Assembly (NCBI GenBank): GCA_964610905.1
Contig: CAZSYT010000002.1
Location: 1 to 64,000, forward strand
Source of the DNA: JAJZJT01 sp964610905
GTDB taxonomy: Bacteria; Actinomycetota; Acidimicrobiia; Acidimicrobiales; RAAP-2
Reading direction: 5' to 3'
Length of the DNA: 64,000 bases
Made by a program: the position numbers and the translations under genes. Under the pieces are notes generated by a model. It was not told the DNA's origin. It did not search any database and was given only the letters and a program-made list of their open reading frames with translations. Numbering within the stretch: position 1 is the first letter of the stretch; each line of letters begins with the position of its first letter. Shown here piece by piece: positions 17,456 through 26,256 of this stretch.

Positions 17456-18032
17456 CGGCTCCCATCATGACCCGGCTCGGAGCGCGCCCGGCGGACCGGG
17501 TCGTCGGACCGCCGGCGGCACCGGTCGGTCGGGCTGCCGTGCGGTTGCGCACGGTGACGCGACGGCCGGCGAGCACCCCGGTGCGGAGCACCACCTCGCA
17601 CAGCGCCATGAGCACCAGGCAGGCCACCCACGCCCGGCCCGACGTGATGTCGTGGGCAACGCTGAAGCGCCCGAGCGCCCGTGCTCCGCCGTGGGTCGCG
17701 TAGAGCTCGAACGCCAGGCGGGCGCCGACGCCCGCCACCCACAGAACGGCGGCGAGCGCCCCGCCCTTGGAGCGGACGACCCCGTCGGCACCGACGGTGA
17801 CCGAGGTGGCCAGACTGCAGGCCACCCCGAGCGCCCCGCCGACGAGGGCGCCGGCCATGGCGAGGACGAGGTCGTTGCCCGCCGTCGGGATGGCATGCAG
17901 GTACTGGGCTGCCGCCCATGCCACGGCGGCTACGGGGAGGACGAGCGAGTGGAGTGTGAGCCGCCGGGGCCGGACCTGCACCACGACGAGGGCGACGAGC
18001 GCACCGTTCAAGAGATAGTCGGAGAGGGTCAT
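17439..18032 (-). CDS. Polytopic membrane protein in the kinase operon
   Basis: 197 residues with about five transmembrane helices ('YLLNGALVALVVVQVRP', 'HSLVLPVAAVAWAAAQYL', 'LVLAMAGALVGGALGVACSL', 'GGALAAVLWVAGVGARLAFE', 'WVACLVLMALCEVVLRTGV'). It overlaps the start of the histidine kinase and so is probably co-translated; it may help sense membrane or envelope state. Start chosen at ATG 18032, which lacks a ribosome site and could be leaderless; the frame extends to 18104. Not assigned to a named family with confidence. Confidence 0.65.
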   Translation of the reverse strand: MTLSDYLLNGALVALVVVQVRPRRLTLHSLVLPVAAVAWAAAQYLHAIPTAGNDLVLAMAGALVGGALGVACSLATSVTVGADGVVRSKGGALAAVLWVAGVGARLAFELYATHGGARALGRFSVAHDITSGRAWVACLVLMALCEVVLRTGVLAGRRVTVRNRTAARPTGAAGGPTTRSAGRAPSRVMMGADVPGR

Positions 18033-18206
18033 GGGGACAGTGTCGGCGCCAGGGCCCGCCGTGGCGTCAACCCGGGGGTGGATCGGCGGTTGACCTGGCT
18101 CCACCCGGTGAGCGCACCGGTGGGCGGTTGTGACGATCGCCCCTACGCCCGCCGGCCCGCCGGCGCGTCACTGGGAGGTGGGACGGACGTCCCGAGGAGG
18201 CGAGCC

Positions 18207-19541
18207 ATGTCGGCAACCGAGCCCGTCGGGGGGACCGAGCCCGTCGGGGGGACCGAGCCCGTCGGGGGGACCGAGCCCGTCGGGGGGACCGAGCCCGGCG
18301 GTCGGCGACCGGCAGGGGGGACCGGGGCGAGCCGGCCCTGGTGGGTGCTCACGGTCGCCGTCCTGGCCGTGGCCACCGTGGTCGGCGTCCTCGTCGCCGT
18401 GGTCGGCGGCACGGGCACCGAGCAGGCGGGGCCGTCGAGCTCGTCGACGACCGCGCCGTCGACGACCGCCCCGTCCACGACCGCCCCCGTGGCGCCGGCC
18501 GCCACGAGCCGCGCCGTCTACCCGACCGAGGCCTCCGGCGTGCGCTTCTCCCACCCCGTCGCGGCGGCACGAGCCTTCGCCTCCGACTACGTCGGGTTCG
18601 TCGACCCGGTGGTGGGCTCGTTCGACGCCTCCGGCGCGGCGGCCGGTACCGTGCCCGTCCGAGCTACCCCGACGGGCGTCGTGACGACGGTCCACCTCGA
18701 GCGCATCGACGGCGCGTGGTGGGTGGCCGGCTCGACCACCCCGGACATCCGGCTCGACGAGCCGCCGGCCCTCGCCACCATCGCGTCGCCCGTCGCCCTC
18801 CACGGGACGAGCACGGCGTTCGAGGCGCAGGTCGGCGTCGAGGTGCGCCAGGACGACCTCCGCTCCCCGATCGGCACCGGGTACGTCCTGGGCGGCTCCA
18901 TGGGTGCGCTCGGCCCGTTCGACGGGACCGTCGCCTTCGCCGCGCCTACGACGTCAGCGGGGGCGTTGGTCCTCACCACCGTCTCGATGGCGACCGGGCA
19001 CGTGTGGGAGGCCGAGGTCGTCCGCGTCCGGTTCGCCCCCGTCGCCACCCTCCAGCCCGAGACCCCGTGCCCGCACTACGCGATGGCGCGCCCGCCCGCC
19101 CCCGCCGGCGAACAGGTGGTGGGCGTCTACTACTCGTGCAGCGTCGACGCCGCCCCCGTCGTCACCTACCGTCTCGTGCCCGCCACGACCGCCGTGCTGC
19201 AGGCGTCCCTCGGCCAGCTGCTGGCGGGCCCGACGGCTGCCGAACGAGCGGCGGGCCTCACCAGCTGGTTCTCGGCGCAGACGGGGGAGATGCTCGCACG
19301 CGTCACCCTCGTCGGCGGTTCGGCGACGGTCGACTTCCATGACCTGCGGACCGTCATCCCGGGGGCGAGCTCGAGCGCCGGGTCGCACCTGCTCCTCGCC
19401 CAGCTCGACGCCACGGTCTTCCAGTTCCCCACCGTCGCGTCGGTCACCTACCGCATCGACGGGAGCTGCGAGGCCTTCAGCGAGTGGCTGCAGTTCGGCG
19501 GGTGCGTGACGCACACGCGCGCCTCGTCGGTGGCCGGCTGA
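18207..19541 (+). CDS. Membrane-anchored protein with Gmad2 and GerMN domains
   Basis: 444 residues from ATG 18207 (GGAGG upstream). It starts with four EPVGGT hexapeptides encoded by an 18-bp repeat, then a transmembrane segment (VLTVAVLAVATVVGVLVAVV, about 47-66), a Ser/Thr/Pro linker, a Gmad2 immunoglobulin-like domain (about 170-275; 'ATIASPVALHGTSTAFEAQV') and a C-terminal GerMN-like domain ('VVTYRLVPATTAVLQASLGQLLAGPT', with 'GSATVDFHDL'). These domains come from spore-germination proteins but are common in non-sporulating actinobacteria such as LpqB-type lipoproteins. Likely an envelope protein. It diverges from the kinase operon. Confidence 0.8.
   Translation: MSATEPVGGTEPVGGTEPVGGTEPVGGTEPGGRRPAGGTGASRPWWVLTVAVLAVATVVGVLVAVVGGTGTEQAGPSSSSTTAPSTTAPSTTAPVAPAATSRAVYPTEASGVRFSHPVAAARAFASDYVGFVDPVVGSFDASGAAAGTVPVRATPTGVVTTVHLERIDGAWWVAGSTTPDIRLDEPPALATIASPVALHGTSTAFEAQVGVEVRQDDLRSPIGTGYVLGGSMGALGPFDGTVAFAAPTTSAGALVLTTVSMATGHVWEAEVVRVRFAPVATLQPETPCPHYAMARPPAPAGEQVVGVYYSCSVDAAPVVTYRLVPATTAVLQASLGQLLAGPTAAERAAGLTSWFSAQTGEMLARVTLVGGSATVDFHDLRTVIPGASSSAGSHLLLAQLDATVFQFPTVASVTYRIDGSCEAFSEWLQFGGCVTHTRASSVAG
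18219..18290. repeat. 18-bp tandem repeat encoding EPVGGT
   Basis: Four exact copies of GAGCCCGTCGGGGGGACC at the 5' end of the GerMN protein gene; the period is a multiple of three, so copy number can change without breaking the frame. Confidence 0.92.
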
Positions 19542-19633
19542 CACCACGACGCCGAGACGGGCCGGCCGCTCCGGCGAACCGGCACGCGCCGGCTGCGGGA
19601 ATACGGCCACCGTGCAAGGCGGTTCTCCCTGGG

Positions 19634-20833
19634 GTGAGCGTGGCCCCCGTCAGCGAGACGAGCCTCGGCGCGTCCGTCGTGCCCGCCGACGAGCGTCCCT
19701 CGGGGACGACCGAAGGCGGCCGACTGCTCGGGCTCACCTGGTCGCACCTGTTGAACGACGGTGCCGCCAACTACCTGCCGGGGGTCCTCCCCGCGGTCCT
19801 CGTGTCCGTCCACGAGCCCGTGCGGATGGCAGGCGCCCTCGTCGCCGCTCTCATCGTCGGCCAGGCGCTCCAACCCGCCGTCGGGTGGGTGGCGGACCGG
19901 ACCGGTGGGCGCAGCATGGTCGCGGCAGGGCTGGCGCTCAGCTCGCTCGGAGGCGGGCTGCTCGGCACCGTCCACAGCATCGGGCCGCTCGTCGTGCTGC
20001 TGCTGGCGATCGGGGTGGGCAGTGCGCTCTTCCACCCGCAAGCCCTCGCCGCCGTCCGCACGATGGTGCAAGGGCGCACCGGGCTCATGACCTCGGTGTT
20101 CCTGGTCGGCGGGGAGCTCGGCAGGGGGATCTGGCCCACGCTCGCCAGCCTGGTGGCCACCCACCTCGGGCTGGGCGCCCTGTGGGTCATGGCCGTGCCC
20201 GGCCTGGCCACGGTGGGCCTCGTCTACCGGTGGGCGCCGAAGCTGCCCCCCCGGCCGCGCACGGGAAGCGCCATCCGCTGGAGCGAGCACGCGCGACCAC
20301 TGGTCCTGCTGATCGCCTACCGGGGCCCCCGGGCGCTCACGACCTACGGGCTCGCCACCTTCATCCCCATCCTCTGGCACGTCCGGGGCGGGAGCCTCGT
20401 CGCCGGTGCGTCCATCATCACCACGATGATCACCGTCGGCGTCGTCGGCAACCTGTGGGGCGGCCATCTCGCCGACCGGCTCGGGCGCCGCACGGTGCTC
20501 GTGACGTCGGCCGTGGCCACCTCGGCGCTCGTCTTCCCGGTCGTCTACCTGCGCGGCGCCCTCGTGTGGGTGGCCGCCGGCCTCCTCGGGACGGCGCTCT
20601 TCCTCACGGCGTCCACAACGGTCCTGCTCGGCCAGGACATCTTCCCCGAGAACCGGTCGATGGGCTCGGGGATCGCCCTCGGGCTCGCCAACGGCCTCGG
20701 AGCGCTGCTGGTGCTCGTCATCGGGCTCTTCGTCCGTGACGCGGACGTGGTGCCCGTCTTCTGGGTCCTCGCCGCCCTCAGCCTGGTGACGGTGGTGCCC
20801 GCCCTCGCCTTCCCCAAGCGCCTGATGGGCTGA
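19634..20833 (+). CDS. MFS transporter, fosmidomycin-resistance type
   Basis: 399 residues from GTG 19634 (GTG 19640 is also possible). Twelve hydrophobic segments, with 'LTWSHLLNDGAANYLPGVLPAVL' at the start, 'GWVADRTGGRSMVAAGLALS' as the loop 2-3 motif, 'SALFHPQALAAVRTM' and 'GNLWGGHLADRLGRRTVLVTS' repeating the motif in the second half. The N-H-x-x-N-D-like opening and FHP segment are characteristic of Fsr-type exporters. Probably a proton-driven efflux pump; drug specificity cannot be read. Confidence 0.85.
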   Translation: MSVAPVSETSLGASVVPADERPSGTTEGGRLLGLTWSHLLNDGAANYLPGVLPAVLVSVHEPVRMAGALVAALIVGQALQPAVGWVADRTGGRSMVAAGLALSSLGGGLLGTVHSIGPLVVLLLAIGVGSALFHPQALAAVRTMVQGRTGLMTSVFLVGGELGRGIWPTLASLVATHLGLGALWVMAVPGLATVGLVYRWAPKLPPRPRTGSAIRWSEHARPLVLLIAYRGPRALTTYGLATFIPILWHVRGGSLVAGASIITTMITVGVVGNLWGGHLADRLGRRTVLVTSAVATSALVFPVVYLRGALVWVAAGLLGTALFLTASTTVLLGQDIFPENRSMGSGIALGLANGLGALLVLVIGLFVRDADVVPVFWVLAALSLVTVVPALAFPKRLMG

Positions 20834-21036
20834 GCTCGACGGGGCGGGCCCACCCGGTCGGGGCCGGCCGGCCGGCGTGGGGCACCCGGTCGACCTGCCG
20901 CCCGACGGCGCTCCACGGGACGTCCGCGCCGGCTCGACCTGCCGAACGCCGGCGGAGCGGCCATCATGGAGGGTCCCGGGCAGGCCGGCCACCGGCCGGC
21001 GACCGGTGACGGACGAGCAGCGACGGGGAGCCTTGC

Positions 21037-22581
21037 ATGGACGCACTCATCAGCCCTACCCACTTCGTCAGCACGTTCGGCTACGCCGCCATCTTCGTCC
21101 TGAGCGTGGCCCAGTCGTGCTGCGTACCGACGTCCTCGGAGCTGACCCTCGGCTTCGCCGGGGCGCTGTCGGCCACCGGCCACCTCAACCTGGCCGGGGC
21201 GATCGCCGCCGGCGCAGGGGGCGAGCTCGTCGGTGCCTACGTCGCCTGGGTGATCGGGCGGACGGCGGGACGGCTCGTCGTCGACCGCTACGGGAAGTAC
21301 GTCCTGCTCACCCACCACGACCTCGACCGCGCGGAGGCGTGGTACCGACGCCACGGCCGCTGGGGGGTCTTCGGTGGCCGGCTCCTGCCGGTCATCCGCA
21401 ACTTCGTGGCACTGCCAGCCGGCGTCGCCGAGGTCCCCCTCGTGCGCTTCGGGATCCTCACCGCCGCCGGGAGCCTGCTCTGGGACGGGGCCATGGCCGG
21501 CATCGGCTACGGGGTGGGCAGCCGGTGGCACGAGATCGTCCACGCCTTCAGCGACGCCGGCTACGTCCTGGGCGCCCTGGCCGTCGTCGGCATCGTCTAC
21601 GTGGTCGTCCACCGCTGGCGCTCCTACGGGGCCCACGCGGGCGGGCCCGGCCTGGGCGGACCGGGTGGCCAACGTCGGGGTCGTCCCGGTGGCGTCGTGA
21701 CGGCGACCTCGCTCGTCGCCGGCGAGGGGATCGGGGCACGGATGGCCGCTGGCGGGACGAGCCTGGCCCCGGCGAGCGGCTTCGGTGGCGGGGGCACGGC
21801 CCTCGCCACGCGCCCGGCACCGAGCTCGGCCACGGCCCTCGGCACGTGGAGCACCGTCCCCGCTGCGGGGGTGACAGGCGCCGCGAACCCTCGCGAGGAG
21901 GTCACCGCACTGGTGCGCCGGTTGGCGGAGCCGGGGAAGGGGGTCGGCGAGCGCACGAAGGCGGCGGCCAACGAACGGCTGACCGCGGCAGCGGGCGCCG
22001 CTCTCTTCGTGCTGATCTTCCTCGAGGGCGTCACCCTGTTGAAGATCCACAACCTGCTCGTGCCGCACGTCATCGTCGGGCTGGTCCTCATCCCGCCCGT
22101 GGTGGTCAAGCTGGCCAGCACCAGCTGGCGGTTCGCCCGCTACTACGCGGGGCACCCCGACTACGTCCGCAAGGGCCCGCCACGGGCGTTCCTGCGGGTG
22201 CTGGCGCCGTTCCTCGTGGTCACCACCGTGGTGCTGTTCGGCTCGGGCATCGGCCTCGTCGTGACGAAGCGGCCGTACCACTGGCTCTACGGCCTGCACC
22301 GCTACATCTTCGTCGCCTGGTTCGCCATCCTCGTCGTGCACGTCCTCACCTACGCGTGGCAGGTGCCCGGGGTCGTGCGCCGCGACCTCAGCCGGCGGGC
22401 GCGCTACAAGCGCACGAGCCCGCCGGGCCGCGTGCTGCGGGTGTGGCTCGTGATCGCCTCCGTCGTCGCCGGCGTGGCCCTCACCGTGCTCGTGTGGCCG
22501 TCGATCTCCCACGTGGTGGACCACTTCCACTTCGCCCTGCAGCAGGTGGCGGTCCACCGGGCACCCGGCCCGGTGTCGTGA
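21037..22581 (+). CDS. DedA/VTT-family protein fused to a cytochrome-b-like membrane domain
   Basis: 514 residues, one open frame. Residues 1-195 are a DedA domain: 'SCCVPTSSELTLGFAGALSA', the F/G-R-hairpin 'FGGRLLPVIRNFVALPAG' and 'LLWDGAMAGIGYGVG', a family linked to lipid flipping and undecaprenyl phosphate recycling. Residues about 200-300 form a Gly/Ala-rich linker. Residues about 310-500 hold four further helices with His at 'LLVPHVIVGLVL', 'YGLHRYIFVAWF' and 'ILVVHVLTYAW', spaced as in di-heme b-type membrane domains. GGGAG precedes ATG 21037. The DedA call is firm; the heme domain is inference from the His pattern. Confidence 0.8.
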   Translation: MDALISPTHFVSTFGYAAIFVLSVAQSCCVPTSSELTLGFAGALSATGHLNLAGAIAAGAGGELVGAYVAWVIGRTAGRLVVDRYGKYVLLTHHDLDRAEAWYRRHGRWGVFGGRLLPVIRNFVALPAGVAEVPLVRFGILTAAGSLLWDGAMAGIGYGVGSRWHEIVHAFSDAGYVLGALAVVGIVYVVVHRWRSYGAHAGGPGLGGPGGQRRGRPGGVVTATSLVAGEGIGARMAAGGTSLAPASGFGGGGTALATRPAPSSATALGTWSTVPAAGVTGAANPREEVTALVRRLAEPGKGVGERTKAAANERLTAAAGAALFVLIFLEGVTLLKIHNLLVPHVIVGLVLIPPVVVKLASTSWRFARYYAGHPDYVRKGPPRAFLRVLAPFLVVTTVVLFGSGIGLVVTKRPYHWLYGLHRYIFVAWFAILVVHVLTYAWQVPGVVRRDLSRRARYKRTSPPGRVLRVWLVIASVVAGVALTVLVWPSISHVVDHFHFALQQVAVHRAPGPVS

Positions 22582-22599
22582 CGCGCCGCTCTTGACGTG

Positions 22600-23520
22600 A
22601 GTCTGAGACCACTCCGCAAGAGCCGGCGAGGGTCTCCCGGATCTCGTCGGCCGACGTCTTCCACACGGACGGGCGGGGGCTCTCGCTCCAGGTGCCGATC
22701 CACTCGGTGATCGACGCCTCGAGCTCCACGGTGGACCGGTGGATGCCCCGACGGAGCCACGTGGTCGTGAGCTCGGCGAACCACCGTTCGACCGGGTTCG
22801 TCCACGAGCTGCAGGTCGGGGTGAAGCGGAGGTGGGAGCGGGGGTGGCGGACGGAGTCGTGGGTGCGCCGCCCGGGCAGCCCGGGCGGCCCGGGCGGCAG
22901 GGGCAGGATCGGGGCCGTGCGGTCGAGGGCCTGCAGCCGGGTCTTCTCGTCCACGCAGAGGACGAGGGCCGCTCCGGGCGGGTTCGGGTAGAGCCCCACG
23001 ATGTCGCGCACCTTCTCGGCGAAGAGCGGGTCGGGGCTGAGCTTGAACGTGCCGATCAGATGGGCTCGAGCCCGAACGCCCACCAGATGCGGCCGACGGC
23101 CGACCAGATCATCCCCGTCGCCTAGGCCATGGACCGAGCCGACCAGCGGGTGGCATCGACCGGGGCCTTTTCGAGGGTCTTGACGATCACCGTCTCCACG
23201 TCCTCGTCGGAGACAGTGCGCGGGCACCGGCGCGGGGCTCGTCGTGCAGCCCCTCCTGTCGGTGGGCGAGGAACCGGCGACGCCCCTTGCCCGCCGTGAG
23301 CGGGTCGACGCCCAGCCGTTCGGCCACTTCAGCGACGTGGCCGCCCTCGGTGCATGCCAGGACGATCCGACAGCGCAGCGCCAACGCCTGACCGCTCTTC
23401 AGACGGCAGGCCCAGCGCTCGAGCGTGTCCCGCTCGTCCTCGTCGAGCGCCACCGGTTCGAGCACGGATCGCAGCGTCTCTGCCTCCCATCGTCGCTGGC
23501 GACAGGGGGAGCGTGCGGAG
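22600..23520 (-). mobile_element. Decayed IS630-family transposase
   Basis: Pieces of one transposase lie in different frames. The N-terminal HTH is 'LERWACRLKSGQALALRCRI' with 'VAEVAERLGVDPLTAGKGRR' (about 23230-23480). After a frameshift comes 'VSDEDVETVIVKTLEKAPVD', then a TAG stop at about 23122-23124, then 'HLIGTFKLSPDPLFAEKVRD' and 'ALVLCVDEKTRLQALDRTAP' with the first catalytic Asp. About 65 residues are then missing, including the second Asp (usually in CDNYATH), before 'RFTPTCSSWTNPVERWFAEL' with the catalytic Glu. It cannot be active. Terminal inverted repeats were not found. It separates the DedA fusion gene from the TetR/DHA2 unit. Confidence 0.88.
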
Positions 23521-23565
23521 CGAGGGGGTAGTCCCTGCGTCACGACGAACCTCTGGATCGGGACA

Positions 23566-24354
23566 CTAGGCGGAAGCCGCGCTCGGCCCCGAGGTCCGCC
23601 GGGCACGTTCCCCCGGCCCGCGCCCGGCGGTCCCCTTCGGGCGCGGCCGTGGCCGCGGCTGCCCGGCCCCGTCGTCCCCGAGGCGGACGATGCCCCGGAC
23701 GCCGTCGCGCACGGCGCCGAGGGCGTGGGCGAGCTGCGACGCCAGCGGTCGGTCGGGGTGAACGGCCCACTCGTCGAGAGTCGACGCGAACGCCGCGAAG
23801 GCGACGGCGGTCAGCAACCGGGCGACCGGGTGCGTGCAGGCTCCCGGCGCACGAGTGGTCATCAGCTCGACGAGCTCGTCCTGCAGGGCGCGGAACTGTT
23901 CGAGGCTGGGCCCGAGCAGCTCCGGCGACGAGCGGACGAGGAGGTGGACCCGGAGCAGCTCGCGCTCGGAGCCCGCGTCGCTCGCCACGGACAGCAGGGC
24001 CCGGGACAGGGACTCGTAGGCGTCCTCGGACGACGGTCGGCCGGCGAAGGCGGCGACGGTCTGCTCGAGGCAGGGCTGGATGCCGTCGAAGACGACGTCC
24101 TCCTTGCTGTGGAAGTAGCGGAAGAACGTCCGGGGCGACACGTCGACCTCGGCGCAGATGTCCTCGACGGTGACCGCGCCGAACCCGCGGCTCGCGAAGA
24201 GCCGGTCGGCGGCTTCGGTGAGCTGCGCACGGGTGCGGGCCTGCTTGCGCTCGCGGAGGCTCGAGGGCACCTCGTGGACGACCGTTGCCCCGGCTCCGAC
24301 CGCCGTCGCTCCCGAGCCCTCGCGGCCCTGGGCACGCACCCCGTCTCCGCTCAT
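23566..24354 (-). CDS. TetR-family transcriptional regulator
   Basis: 262 residues from ATG 24354, which has GGGAGGGG upstream. The HTH (about residues 30-75) reads 'LTEAADRLFASRGFGAVTVE' and 'VSPRTFFRYFHSKEDVVFDG', classic TetR; the ligand domain follows, with a Pro/Arg-rich tail. It lies 139 bases downstream of the DHA2 exporter gene on the same strand and probably represses that unit by binding the palindrome upstream of the exporter. The inducing drug is unknown. Confidence 0.9.
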   Translation of the reverse strand: MSGDGVRAQGREGSGATAVGAGATVVHEVPSSLRERKQARTRAQLTEAADRLFASRGFGAVTVEDICAEVDVSPRTFFRYFHSKEDVVFDGIQPCLEQTVAAFAGRPSSEDAYESLSRALLSVASDAGSERELLRVHLLVRSSPELLGPSLEQFRALQDELVELMTTRAPGACTHPVARLLTAVAFAAFASTLDEWAVHPDRPLASQLAHALGAVRDGVRGIVRLGDDGAGQPRPRPRPKGTAGRGPGERARRTSGPSAASA

Positions 24355-24493
24355 CCGTCCCCTCCCCCTTCGCGGTACCGTCCCGGGCCTCGCCGGTCCT
24401 CCGCACTCTGCTCGCCGCCCTCCCCCGGGCGGCTCGGCGCCGGCGGCCCCTCGAGGAGCGGCGGCTCCGCAGTGCCTGCCAGCGGGCACGATC

Positions 24494-26104
24494 CTAGGGC
24501 ACCACCGTCGCCTCGCCCCCGGACCCGGCGGAGCGCTGGAGGAACAGCCCCAGCGCGGCGGCGGTCAGCGCGGCGACGGCGGCCACGAGGATCGCCACGT
24601 GCAGACCGGTCATGAAGGCCTGGTGCGACCCGGCGGTCAGCGCCCGCTGGAGACGCGCCGGGACCCCGGCGAACGTCGGCGCCGCCCCCTGGGCGACGAG
24701 CTCGGTGGCGGGGCGGAGGCGGGCGGCGAGCGCGCCCGGGACGCCGGCGCCCACGAGCGACCCGACGAGGGCCGAGCCGACGCGGGTCACCAGCACCGAG
24801 CCCAGGATGCTCGTGCCGAGGACCCCGCCCAGCTGGAGGGCGGTCGACTGCAGGCCTCCGGCCACCCCGGCGTCGTCGCGGGGTGCGTTGGCCACGATGG
24901 CGTCCGACGAGGCGACGATGACCATCCCGACGCCGGTCCCGACGAGCACGAACGACGGCCACAGGTGCACGTAGGCCGAGCCTGGCTGCAGCGAGAGCAG
25001 CAGGAGCAGGCCCACGCCGACCATGACCATGCCGAGCGGGACGACGAACCTCGGCCCGAAGCGCTGGTTGAGCACGCCGCCGAGCGGCGACGCCACGACG
25101 AAGACCGCGGTGAGCGGCAGCATGTGGACCCCTGCCTGCACCGGGTCGTAGCCGTGGACGTTCTGCAGGTACAGCGTCACGAAGAACAGCACGCCGAACA
25201 TGGCGAAGAAGCCGAGCAGCACGGTGACCGCGCCCAGCGTGATCGAGCGTCGACGGAACAGGCGCATGGGGAGGAGCGGCTCGGCCGTGCGCGTCTCGAC
25301 GACGGCGAAGAGCCCGAGCACGCCGACCCCGCCGGCGAGGAGCGCCACGGTGCGGGCGTCGCCCCATCCCCATGTCGACGCCTTGATCAGCCCGAAGACG
25401 ATGCCGAAGAGCCCGGCACCGAGCAGGCCGAGGCCCGGGACGTCGAAGCGGCCCGGGGACCCCACCCGGCTCTCGGCGAGGAGGAGCGCGCCGATGACGA
25501 GGGCAAGGGCGCCGACGGGGACGTTGACGTAGAAGACCGACTCCCACGACACGTGCTCGACCAGCAGCCCCCCGACGATGGGGCCGCTCGCCACCGACAG
25601 CGCGGTCGCCCCGCCCCAGATGCCCACGGCGCTGTTCAGTCGCTCGGGCGGGAACGTGTTGCGGATGATGGCCAGCGAGTTCGGCATCAGCATGGCGCCG
25701 AAGACGCCCTGGAGGGCCCGGAAGGCGATCACGCCGGGCATCGACCCGACGAGGCCCACCGAGAGGGACATGAGGGCGAAGCCGGTCACGCCGACGAGGA
25801 ACACGGTCTTGCGGCCGAACCGGTCCCCCAGGTACCCCATCGGGACCAGCAGCACGGCCAGCACCAGCAGGTAGGCGTTGGTCACCCACTGGAGGTCGGC
25901 GAGCGAGCCGTGCAGCGACCGGGCGATGTAGGGGTTGGCGATCGACACGACGGTCCCGTCGAGCCCGACCATCATGACCCCCAGGGCGACGGCCACGAGC
26001 GTCCACGCCGGGTGGCGGCGGTGGGGTCCGGGCTCCGGCTCCCCGGTGGGAGGCGAGAGCAGGCCACCGAGCTCGACCCGGCCGGGCGCCTCCGAGAGCG
26101 TCAC
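24494..26104 (-). CDS. DHA2-family (EmrB/QacA-type) MFS drug exporter
   Basis: 536 residues with about 14 hydrophobic segments. Motif C-like 'VGLDGTVVSIANPYIARSL', 'LGDRFGRKTVFLVGVTGFAL' (motif A), 'RALQGVFGAMLMPNSLAIIR' and 'ASGPIVGGLLVEHVSWESVFYVNVP' are typical of DHA2 pumps. Proton-coupled export of drugs, dyes or lipids across the inner membrane. It begins with GTG at 26104 and is followed by the TetR gene. A palindromic operator candidate lies 39 bases upstream of the start. Confidence 0.9.
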   Translation of the reverse strand: MTLSEAPGRVELGGLLSPPTGEPEPGPHRRHPAWTLVAVALGVMMVGLDGTVVSIANPYIARSLHGSLADLQWVTNAYLLVLAVLLVPMGYLGDRFGRKTVFLVGVTGFALMSLSVGLVGSMPGVIAFRALQGVFGAMLMPNSLAIIRNTFPPERLNSAVGIWGGATALSVASGPIVGGLLVEHVSWESVFYVNVPVGALALVIGALLLAESRVGSPGRFDVPGLGLLGAGLFGIVFGLIKASTWGWGDARTVALLAGGVGVLGLFAVVETRTAEPLLPMRLFRRRSITLGAVTVLLGFFAMFGVLFFVTLYLQNVHGYDPVQAGVHMLPLTAVFVVASPLGGVLNQRFGPRFVVPLGMVMVGVGLLLLLSLQPGSAYVHLWPSFVLVGTGVGMVIVASSDAIVANAPRDDAGVAGGLQSTALQLGGVLGTSILGSVLVTRVGSALVGSLVGAGVPGALAARLRPATELVAQGAAPTFAGVPARLQRALTAGSHQAFMTGLHVAILVAAVAALTAAALGLFLQRSAGSGGEATVVP

Positions 26105-26142
26105 GGCGAGGGGACCGGGGGGGACGGTGACCGGGTCATACG

Positions 26143-26157
26143 TGACAGCATATGTCA
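26143..26157. promoter_or_regulatory. Candidate TetR operator
   Basis: TGACAGCATATGTCA has 5-base inverted arms TGACA/TGTCA around GCATA, and a third TGTCA follows a few bases later. It lies between the DHA2 exporter start and the next gene's stop, in an AT-richer patch, where the exporter promoter must be. Proposed target of the adjacent TetR protein. Confidence 0.5.
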
Positions 26158-26256
26158 GCTGTCAGCTCATGCCAAATGCGTGCACACGACACCTCGACGA
26201 GGGAGACTCCCTGCGCGTCGGTGCGGCCGCGGCACCGGGTGCGGCACCGGGTGCGG

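Noticed and set aside
18207..19541. Evidence for endospore formation from GerMN/Gmad2 domains
   Set aside because: These domains are common in envelope proteins of non-sporulating actinobacteria, and no other sporulation genes are present.
22600..23520. Active insertion sequence
   Set aside because: Frameshift, in-frame stop and loss of the second catalytic Asp; no clear terminal inverted repeats or target duplication seen.
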